Source of the DNA: Stictocephala bisonia
Taxonomy: Eukaryota > Arthropoda > Insecta > Hemiptera > Membracidae
Reading direction: 5' to 3'
DNA length: 64,000 nucleotides
Assembly (NCBI GenBank): GCA_035578905.1
Contig: JAQJVL010000005.1
Coordinates: forward strand, 4,556,828-4,620,827
Shown here in pieces: positions 34,601 to 42,600 of the stretch (its first letter is position 1; every line of letters starts with the position of its first letter). The notes beneath the pieces were generated by a model. The model saw only the letters and a program-made list of their open reading frames with translations. It was not told where the DNA came from and did not search any database. Position numbers and translations under genes: made by a program.

Positions 34601-35825
34601 TAAGTTATTCGTATATAAAAAACAAGAAATTAAGCAAAACCACAATGTTGGCTTCAAATATAGGGGGTCGAGAGAGGGGATGATGAAGAAGTATAACCTC
34701 CCCTCTTTCGACCCCGACCAGGTGTTTGGTGTTGGTGGTTTGTTAATTGTTTCTGATACAGCTGGGAGAGTACAGCAGCTCTGGCAACACCACGCTTACT
34801 GGACTGCTGCAGCAAGTCCAGACCCAGGTCAATCAAACCATTGAAGACCTTGGAAAGCGAAACCCTGAAACCGGCAAACTTCTGGAGCAGATAAAAACAG
34901 GTTACAACGATCTTTTGGGCGTGAGCAAGAGGATGCAGGAGGTGGTGGAGCAGCAGGCAGGTAGCGCCTCTCAGGACCTCAAGGGCCTGGCACAACAGGC
35001 GCGCTCCGAGCTCCAACGCGCAACTACTCAGCTCGAGGTAGGACAGATTATCTAAGTCTGACATAGGATTAATTATTGAGCCTATAGTGAATTTATTGAG
35101 AGAAATCTGCAAATTAAATTGGTTAAAATACGCATCATTTTTCTAGAATCAATGTGTTCAGAATTTTTAATTGTTTTTTAACATAAATTTATAATTGGTC
35201 ATGTAAAGGTTTTGGAATCTACATAATTATTCTGAACTTAAATTATTTGCAATTCATTCAATTAGCGATGTAAAGAAGTAAATACAGTAGAGTCAATTGG
35301 ATAAAATTGCACAACATTAGCATGCACTTGTAACAAAAATTACAACTTAGTAGTTATCAGTTATCCGATATTAACTCCTAAGCCCTTCTTTTATGATATA
35401 AAATTTTATAATTTTTGTGTGTCTTGTATTTTTTTAAAAACATCTATACTTTTTAAAATATTAAGATTTGAAAACTAAAAATAGCCATCATTTTGAAATG
35501 GTACAAAGTATGAATTTGATACTCAATAATAAATTAGTTCTTGTTATTTTTCATACATGTACCGGGGTTGAAGATAATATCTTGAGTGGTTATTAAGTTA
35601 TGATAAATTATGTAAAAAACATATTTAAACATACAGAAAGACGGAAAACTAAGCGTTTTAGGTCATTTGTTTATGGCCACTTTTTTCCTAGTTTCATGTA
35701 AGTAATCACACCCCGAAGTCTTTAAGGACACTTTGTATATGTACTGATAACTAGTTCTTAATGCCGTTTGTCTGTTACAGGCCAAGATTCATGATTTAGT
35801 GGCGGACAAAAGCAAGACTTCCTAA
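19610..35825 (+). CDS. apoLp-III: Apolipophorin-III-like secreted amphipathic-helix protein (4 exons, 187 aa)
   Basis: Exons: 19,610-19,654, 28,325-28,522, 34,762-35,037, 35,781-35,825, all joined in phase 0 at GT..AG sites. The precursor starts MAVYRLTVLLIASTLVLG, a signal peptide likely cut before DKQEEPS. The mature protein (about 169 residues) has no Cys or Trp and is almost all charged amphipathic helix. It has N-glycosylation sequons at N40, N90 and N105. ApoLp-III is an exchangeable haemolymph apolipoprotein of about 160-190 residues that binds lipophorin during lipid transport and joins in immunity. Size, composition and the pattern VNQTIEDLGKRNPETGK, which resembles the mid-protein motif of moth apoLp-III by my recollection, support the call. 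The promoter carries a GATA site, as expected for a fat-body gene. Introns of 8,670, 6,239 and 743 bp are loaded with minisatellites. The alternative is another secreted helical protein; family confidence is moderate, gene-structure confidence high. Confidence 0.75.
19655..21364 (+). other. Intron 1, proximal part
   Basis: AT-rich sequence with no coding signal or recognisable transposon. It contains a poly-A stretch near 20,446. Intron 1 continues to 28,324. Confidence 0.6.
21365..22077. repeat. 36-bp minisatellite in intron 1
   Basis: About nineteen units of TATTGACACATCCACCCACC plus CGTACACGTGCAGTCG. Edge units are more varied (GTACAGTGGTTTTGACACTC). The 36-bp period gives open frames in several phases on both strands (for example 21,399-21,830 + and 21,465-21,947 -), all artefacts. 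The CCCATACACGTACAGTGGT core recurs at 27.5 kb and 40-43 kb. Confidence 0.92.
22078..23042 (+). other. Intron 1 spacer with a GC-richer island
   Basis: No exon was recognised. About 22,600-22,740 is clearly GC-richer than its surroundings and could be old transposon or regulatory DNA; I cannot identify it. Confidence 0.4.
23043..26688. repeat. 54-bp minisatellite in intron 1 (~67 units)
   Basis: The unit reads ACAAATACCAGTACAACCAC, ACTCCCGTACTCGTAGTGA, AGGAGTTATCTTACG. Variants are CAACCAC/CATCCAC, CCAGTAC/CTAGTAC (the latter creates stops) and ACAAATAC/ACATATAC. The ACATATAC form with CTGTACTCG is concentrated in 25.7-26.6 kb, so the array has spatially separated subfamilies. Because 54 divides by three, the 18-residue repeat KYQYIHTPVLVVKELSYD appears in many open frames. 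These frames lie in an intron and are interrupted by variant stops, so they are not genes. Confidence 0.95.
26689..27449 (+). other. Intron 1 spacer with a possible pogo-like relic
   Basis: GTTCGGATTAACGAGG (26,891) and CGTTAATTCGGACAGG (26,981) are roughly inverted and resemble pogo/Tigger-type termini. A GC-richer stretch (27,000-27,130) follows. A 153-codon + frame beginning at 27,226 runs into the next array and has no recognisable domain. Confidence 0.35.
27450..28190. repeat. 32-40-bp minisatellite in intron 1, orientation opposite to the 21.4-kb array
   Basis: Units read GGGTGGGAGGGTCAATACCA then CTGTACGTGTAT, with length changes in the GGGTGGGT runs. On the minus strand this is ATACACGTACAGTGGTATTGAC plus CACCC, the same core as the 36-bp array at 21,365 but inverted. 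At the left edge (27,450-27,540) a few units lie in the other orientation, so the array has a switch point near 27,570. Confidence 0.9.
28325..28522 (+). CDS. apoLp-III: apoLp-III-like exon 2
   Basis: The acceptor is TTTCTTTCTTGTGCAG. The exon has 66 codons (VLGDKQEEPSAILQFLNDIN at its start, AEHLQKK at its end) and the donor AAG|GTATTT. It encodes the end of the signal peptide and the first two amphipathic helices. The 86-codon open frame at 28,319-28,579 overruns both splice sites. Codon use is richer in G+C than the flanking intron. Confidence 0.85.
28523..28930 (+). other. Intron 2, proximal part
   Basis: Plain AT-rich intron sequence apart from a short GC-richer patch at 28,760-28,900. 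No exon or element was recognised. Confidence 0.5.
28931..29493. mobile_element. MITE copy B, carrying a SINE tail fragment
   Basis: The left end has AGTCTGCAGAGG...AGATTTTTTCCCATAAGAGC. The right end, reverse-complemented, has GTCTGCTGAGTACAGAGG...GGATTTTTCCCATAAGAGC. In the middle, 29,173-29,230 matches the tail of the SINE at 3,326-3,514 (TTAAGTGGTAGAGAGG and CCTAACTTCGCC), preceded by four TTAGG units. It is related in its ends to copies A and C. Noncoding. Confidence 0.6.
29499..29866. mobile_element. MITE copy C (same family as 4,682-5,097)
   Basis: The inverted ends contain GTCGACCATGGTGTTTTAATC and, complemented, GTCGGCCATGTTAGTTTTAATC. The interior shares GATCACGCG, ACACCTCATACACAAC and GGTCAATAAATAACGAAAAA with copy A. 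The 84-codon frame across it is not a gene. Confidence 0.75.
29867..30269 (+). other. Intron 2 spacer
   Basis: AT-rich sequence. Short minus-strand frames (29,919-30,258) show no protein features. Nothing else recognised. Confidence 0.5.
30270..33603. repeat. 83-bp minisatellite in intron 2 (~40 units)
   Basis: The unit includes ACTCGAGCACTAGTTGAAGG, CTCCTCTAAACACTTGTAGG, GGCTCGAGCATCTACTTGAG and GAACCTAGGGAGTAACTGTT. Spacing between units was measured as 83 bp. The period is not a multiple of three, so no long open frames arise. Variants such as GGATCGAGCACC (32.2-33.3 kb) and GACACCAGGTAATAACTGTC (31.0, 31.4, 31.6, 31.9 kb) recur at regular distances, showing block duplications. Confidence 0.95.
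33604..34004 (+). other. Intron 2 spacer
   Basis: Unique-looking sequence between the 83-bp array and a LINE tail. No exon recognised. Confidence 0.5.
34005..34477 (+). mobile_element. 5'-truncated non-LTR retrotransposon tail in intron 2
   Basis: Its reading ends LFKNSLFYLGPKIFNSLP, SFKTILKDYLIGRAFYSL and a stop at 34,289-34,291, typical of the extreme C-terminus of Jockey/CR1-type reverse transcriptases. A 3' UTR follows, ending in GTGTAAATAAAGAAATTGAA and a TTGAATTGAATTGG tail. It is the same family as 13,789-14,312, in the same orientation as the host gene. Confidence 0.8.
34762..35037 (+). CDS. apoLp-III: apoLp-III-like exon 3
   Basis: The acceptor is TTGTTTCTGATACAG, then 92 codons from LGEYSSSGNTT to ATTQLE, and the donor GAG|GTAGGA. 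It encodes the central helices, including VNQTIEDLGKRNPETGK and KRMQEVVEQQAGSASQDLK. It is markedly G+C-richer than the flanking introns. The 102-codon frame at 34,747-35,055 overruns both splice sites, and the minus-strand 152-codon frame is its shadow. Confidence 0.87.
35038..35780 (+). other. Intron 3
   Basis: 743 bp of AT-rich sequence without arrays, unlike introns 1 and 2. The acceptor is TGCCGTTTGTCTGTTACAG. Confidence 0.75.
35781..35825 (+). CDS. apoLp-III: apoLp-III-like exon 4 (C-terminus)
   Basis: Fourteen codons, AKIHDLVADKSKTS, and a TAA stop. The exon continues the last amphipathic helix in phase 0 from exon 3 and ends with a short basic/polar tail. It is found only by splice logic, being far too short for an open-frame scan. 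Confidence 0.82.
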   Translation, partial: AKIHDLVADKSKTS

Positions 35826-35948
35826 TCATGCACTCGAGGTCTTGCTATCACCACTAAAAGCTCCATTTCCTCAGATTTATTCCTTTTCTCATTTATATAT
35901 GCTCATCATTTCTAAAACTATTGTATGTTAGGAACATTTTCTGTAAAC

Positions 35949-35954
35949 AATAAA
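35949..35954 (+). terminator. Polyadenylation signal of the apoLp-III-like gene
   Basis: An AATAAA hexamer 124 bases after the stop codon. Cleavage would fall at about 35,965-35,980. The resulting mRNA would be about 0.7 kb. Confidence 0.7.
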
Positions 35955-35980
35955 AAATGTTCATGAAATTTACTGTCGTG

Positions 35981-36514
35981 TCACTCTCTAGAATTCCCCT
36001 CCAATAATTTATACACAACTTGAGTATAGTAATTGTTTATGTAATATTTAGCTGTTCATAAAAGTAAGTATTTGCAATGTAGAGTACAAAATAGAAATAC
36101 TTATTCCTGCCCATCATATTTGAATATAACACATGTTTCACTACTTTTGAAACCCTCAAGAGTTTGAAATGAAAACAATTGGTAAGCAGCTAAAACACTG
36201 CCTAACATATCTCATAACATAAAACAAGTTTGAAAAAGCTCCATAATAACACGTACTCAAGTTAAGCTGTTTTGAAGCCAGTAAGTCTCATTCGATTTAT
36301 GTAGGAGTTTTCAGCTGCTACCTCATACAAGGAACTTGAAGCATTAATGATTTTTTAAGACTATCAACAATAGTCAGTTTTGACATTCAGAAATTGAGAT
36401 TTTGATGAGCCCATTTTGCACATCTAAGAAACAGGAGTTGAAATAATCAGAGCACTACTTTTCTAAATTAGTTTATACAAAATATTTTACAAAGAGGAAT
36501 GTTCAGTGTGATGT
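35981..36514. other. Spacer between two convergent genes
   Basis: AT-rich DNA separating the apoLp-III-like 3' end from the minus-strand gene's stop codon. I found no clear AATAAA for the minus-strand gene here, so its 3' end is unresolved. Confidence 0.5.
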
Positions 36515-36682
36515 TTACGAGATGGGAATGCTGGTGCCCAGTCTATCCCTAAGGCTACAGAATCTGGCACACTTGCGGTACAGGAGTTTGTGGAAGGAGT
36601 GAAGAGCTGGGTCTAGGTAGCCGTAGTTCTTGCAGGGTGAACCCTTGTCGTACTCACTCTCCAGCTCATCGGTGTCACACCC
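36515..36682 (-). CDS. Four-cysteine peptide gene, terminal exon
   Basis: Starts after TAG of the acceptor (an in-frame stop, so the frame cannot extend upstream) and runs 55 codons to TAA. All four mature cysteines lie here: GCDTDE, SPCKNYGYLD, RKCARFCS. At under 60 codons it is easily overlooked. The opposing + strand frame 36,630-36,815 is a shadow. Confidence 0.6.
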   Translation of the reverse strand, partial: GCDTDELESEYDKGSPCKNYGYLDPALHSFHKLLYRKCARFCSLRDRLGTSIPIS

Positions 36683-39600
36683 CTACAACAGATTTCTATT
36701 ATTATGGACAAAAAAAGAAAAAGAGACAGCCACAAGGAAAATAGTAGTTGTATGGAGCAACCCTTCAATCCCCTTAATAAGAGCTACGACTTTAAAATAT
36801 ACTTTGGGATTCTAATACGGCACAGTTTTTACCATCTGTTCGTCATTAGTTGTGAAAGTTGAGTACTTTTACATAGCAGTTTTTTCATTGGTTTGATACT
36901 GTGAGACAGTTAAGTTTTTTCATTGGTTTGATACTGTGAGACAGTTAAGCTTACCGTATACTGGAAAAGACAGTTTAATTGAAAAATGATCTTGAAAGTA
37001 GGTTTTGATTTAGTCGACCAAGGAAACGAGAATAAGCAAGATGCTCAGTACGAGCATGACGAATGACGTGGATAGCGATGATTGCAGACATCCAGTCTGA
37101 AGCAGTCATACCACCGTGGACATCCAGTCTGAAGCAGTCATACCAACCGTGGACATCCAGTCTGAAGCAGTCATACCACCGTGGACATCGAGTCTGAAGC
37201 AGTCATACTAACGTGGACATCCAGTCTAAAGTAGTCATACCACCATGGACATCCAGTCTGAAGCAGTCAAACCGCCGTGGACATCCAGTCTGAAGCAGTC
37301 ATACCAACCGTGGACATCCAGTCTGAAGCTCTGTCATACCACCGTGGACATCCAGTCTTAAACAGTCATACCACCGTGGACATCCAGTCTGAAGCAGTCA
37401 TACCAACCGTGGACATCCAGTCTGAAGCAGTCATACCACCGCGGACATCCAGTCTGAAGCAGTCATACCACCGTGGACATCCAGTCTGAAGCAGTCATAC
37501 CAACCGTGGACATCCAGTCTGAAGCAGTCATACCACCGTGGACATCGAGTCTGAAGCAGTCATACTAACGTGGACATCCAGTCTAAAGCAGTCATACCAC
37601 CATGGACATCCAGTCTGAAGCAGTCATACCAACCGTGAATCGTGTTCTTTGTTTATTTATATTAACTAAATTAATAATGTATATGACATAGCTGTGATTC
37701 AATAGGAATTACAGTACTATGAGAATGACTTCTAAATGACATATCTTGTTAACCTTGGTAAAAATTAAAACTGAAGTTGCAGCGTTTCAACGGCCATGGA
37801 AATGTTATCTCGTTAACAAAGCAGTTTATTAACCACAACTCCTAGGAACCCTTATCTTCTTTTAAGGATTGGCTTCTCTAGAGTTAATTCTTGACACAAT
37901 TAATATTTCTAAATTTTTTTCATCACCAATTCGACTACCGAAATGTATCTTAAACTCGTTTCTCTCATATAACTTATGAAATTCAATAGTACAATATTTA
38001 ATCGACAAAACTCAACTACTTACTAACAGAATAGTAGTTTAGACTATAGTATTTATTACGGAGATATCGTTCAGCTTCTTTTCGCATTTATTAATTCAGT
38101 CGTAATTCTGAGTGCCACAGACACCCAATGGGAGTAACAACAAGAGAGGTTTGCTATTGTGTTACGAGTCATTTCTCATAGTCGTGGCACGAAACTTTTG
38201 TCTAACTTTTTACAATATAGCAATTTTACAGGAATTAAAAAGCCTTGAAATTGCTGTAATATTTTTAAACAAATATAAATAAATCGTTTAAATTAAAATA
38301 GATATACAATTTATTTTAAACTGTACATTGGCTTTAAAAAGGTTACACTGCAAAGCTTTTATATTCTTGTGTTTTTTCTTTCGTATTGCGCCAACCACTG
38401 TACAACCCACCCCACAACCTGTTTGAAATATCTTCATGGACAGGCAGAAAGAATCTAAAACAATTTGTTATTCTTCAAACAGAGACAAAGAAAATTCCTT
38501 TGTAGGAACATTTTCTTTGTTTCAACAAAAATAATAATTGCTCAAAGTTTTACATGGTTTTAATTAACACAAATCTTCTATGTATCTGTGATTTGCATAT
38601 TTGAAACTAAATGTTATCAAAATGCTGGATCCTTACTTTTACTTTCAGCAGAATCTAATGAGGGCCTCTCGTATATAGGTAACTGCCTACAGGGGCCGTC
38701 CTGTTTTACAATACAGGATAGCGATGCGCTATTGGTGCCATTTCTTTTTATAAATCATAATAAAAACTGTTATTTTGTTTGAGGTTATTGTCACTCCACT
38801 GTTTACAATGTTCATTAAGAAGAGACGTGAAAATTATGTACGACTTGTATCAGTTAATTAAGAAGATATGTACAAATTATGTACGACTTGTATCAGTTCA
38901 TTAAGAAGATATGTACAAATTATGTACGACTTGTATCAGTTCATTAAGAAGAGATTTGCAAATTATGTACGACTTGTATCAGTTCATTAAGAAGAGATTT
39001 GCAAATTATGTACAACTTGTATCAGTTCATTAAGAAGATATGTACAAATTATGTACGACTTGTATCAGTTCATTAAGAAGAGATTTGAAAATTATGTACG
39101 ACTTGTATAAGTTCATCAAGAAGAGAAATGCAAATTATCTATGGATTTGATAATTTAACATTGTTAATTAAATGATCAAAAAAAGTTCAATTCAACCACT
39201 CGTATTTCGGGATTGAGATATTGATATGAAATGATACGACCATTTTCTTTATGGTCACAGAAAAGCATATAACAATGTGATAGGTTAGGACTATAACATT
39301 TTGTCTTACACCTAACAATTTTTAATAGGTTAAATGGTAACTGTAAACTTGTCTAACGTGTATTGTTTTGTTTTTGCAACCATTCTTTTTTTTATACTTT
39401 CATAAGTATAAATAATGCTTAAAACAAATTCTTCGATTTAATCGTATTTCTTTATCATGTTCTTCGAGTCCAATATCTGTTTTTTTTATTTTGTAATCTA
39501 TTTAATTATTTGAGAGACGTGTCATATAACACTTCCCAACCAATTATACCACAAACTGCAACATACAGCGAGTTTTAAAAAGAATGACCCGATTTTAAAT

Positions 39601-42600
39601 AGCTATATTTATAATAAACAAGGGCTTTACGCAAACATAATGAGTTTGCGTAAAACCCTTATTTGTAGTAAATATTGATGTTTAAAATCGGGTAATTCTT
39701 TTTGGAACGCCATTTACTTTGGAAACTACTACATATAATTAGTATATTTGTATTAATTTTTTCTTAGGTAATATTTTTCATAATCTGTAGAATACATATA
39801 CTAGGCACTTAAAAAGTTAAAAAAAAAAAATATTGATGCGTATACTCCATTTGGAAACACATATTCGCACATATCTTCTTGATGAACTGATACAAGTTGT
39901 ACTTATTTTGAATTTCTCTTCTTGATAAACAATGTAAACAGAAGAGAATATTTAATTTTAATCTTCTTTTTTATTGTATCTTATTTTAGGGGGTCATCCC
40001 TCTTAATACAGAGGTAGGGTCATCACCACTGGACACTCCAGACGCTACTTTTACCCATACACGTACATTGGTGATGACTCACTTCTTCACCCATACACGT
40101 ACTATGATGACGACTCACTTCTTGACCCATACACGTACTATGATGACGACTCACTTCTTCACCCATACACCTACAGTGGAGAAGACTCACTTCTTCATCC
40201 ATACACGTACTATGATGACGACTCACTTCTTGACCCATACTCGTACTATGATGACGACTTACTGCTTGACCCATACACGTACTATGATGACGACTCACTT
40301 CTTGACCCATACACGTACTATGATGACGACTCACTTCTTGACCCATACACGTACTATGATGACGACTCACATCTTGACCCATACACCTACATTGGAGACG
40401 ACTCACTTCTTCACCCATACACGTACTATGATGACGACTCACATCTTGACCCATACACGTACTATGATGACGACTCACTTCTTGACCCATACACGTACTA
40501 TGATGACGACTCACCTCTTCACCCATACACCTACAGTGGAGAAGACTCACTTCTTCATCCATACACGTACTATGATGACGACTCACTTCTTGACCCATAC
40601 TCGTACTATGATGACGACTTACTGCTTGACCCATACACGTACTATGATGACGACTCACTTCTTGACCCATACACGTACTATGATGACGACTCACATCTTG
40701 ACCCATACACCTACATTGGAGACGACTCACTTCTTCACCCATACACGTACTATGATGACGACTCACATCTTGACCCATACACGTACTATGATGACGACTC
40801 ACTTCTTGACCCATACACCTACAGTGGAGACGACTCACTTCTTCACCCATACACGTACTATGATGACGACTCACTTCTTGACCCATACACGTACTATGAT
40901 GACGACTCACTTCTTCACCCATACACCTACAGTGGAGACGACTCACTTCTTCACCCATATACCTACAGTGGTGACGATTCACTTCTTCATCCATACACGT
41001 ACTATGATGATGACTCATTTCTTGACCCATTCACGTACTATGATGACGACTCACTTCTTGACCCATACACGTACTATGATGACGACTCACTTCTTCACCC
41101 ATACACCTACAGTGGAGACGACTCACTTCTTCACCCATATACCTACAGTGGTGACGATTCACTTCTTCATCCATACACCAACTGTGGTGACGACTCACTT
41201 CTTGATCCATACACCTACTGTGGTGACGACTCACTTCTTCACCAATACACGTACAGTGGTGACCACTCACTTCTTCACCCATACACCTACTGTGATGACG
41301 ACTCACTTCTTCACCCATACACCTACAGTGGTGACGTCTCCCACACAACTACAGTGGTGACGACTCACTTCTTCATCCATACACCTACTGTGATGACGAC
41401 TCACTTCTTCACAAATACACGTACAGTGGTGACGACTCACTTCTTCGCCAATACACGTACAGTGGTGACCACTCACTTCTTCACCCATACACCTACTGTG
41501 GAGACGACTCACTTCTTCACCCATACACCTACAGTGGTGACGACTCCCACACAACTACAGTGGTGACGATTCACTTCTTCATCCATACACCAACTGTGGT
41601 GACGACTCACTTCTTCACCCATACACCTACTGTGGTGACGACTCACTTATTCACCTATACACCTACAATGGTGACGACTCACTTCTTCATCCATACACCT
41701 ACTGTGGTGACGACTCACTTCTTCATCCATACACGTACAGTGGTGACGACTCACTTCTTCACCCATACACCTACTGTGGTGACGACTCAATTCTCACCAA
41801 TACACGTACAGTGGTGACGACTCACTTCTTCACCCATACACCTACAGTGGTGACGACTCCCACACAACTACAGTGGTGACGATTCACTTCTTCATCCATA
41901 CACCAACTGTTGTGACGACTCACTTCTTCACCCATACACCTACTGTGGTGACGACTCACTTATTCACCTATACACCTGCAATGGTGACGACTCACTTCTT
42001 CATCCATACACCTACTGTGGTGACGACTCACTTCTTCATCCATACACCTACAGTGGAGACGACTCACTTCTTCACCCATACACCTACTGTGGTGACGACT
42101 CACTTCTTCACCCATACACCTACAGTGGTGACGACTCCCACACAACTACAGTGGTGACGACTCACTTCTTCATCCATACACCTACTGTGGTGACGACTCA
42201 CTTCTTCATCCGTACACCTATTGTGGTGACGACTCACTTCTTCACCAATACACGTACAGTGGTGACGACTCACTTCTTCACCCATACACCTACTGTGGTG
42301 ACGACTCACTTATTCACCTATACACCTTCAATGGTGACGACTCACTTCTTCATCCATACACCTACTGTGGTGACGACTCACTTCTTCACCCATACACCTA
42401 CAGTGGTGACGACTCACTTCTTCACCCATACACCTACAGTGGTGACGACTCACTTCTTCACCGATACACGTACAGTGGTGACGGCTCACTTCTTCACCCA
42501 TACACCTACAGTGGTGACGACTCCCACACAACTACAGTGGTGACGACTCACTTCTTCATCCATACACCTACTGTGGTGACGACTCACTTCTTCATCCGTA

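Noticed and set aside
34654..35112. 152-codon minus-strand frame
   Set aside because: Shadow of apoLp-III-like exon 3, which has splice sites, helical character and continuity with the other exons.
40068..41360. 430-codon open frame of Thr/His-rich 12-residue repeats, and the 335-codon frame on the opposite strand
   Set aside because: A 36-bp tandem repeat is open on both strands simply because 36 divides by three. Both strands being open, the intronic position and the lack of a signal or start context argue against a protein.
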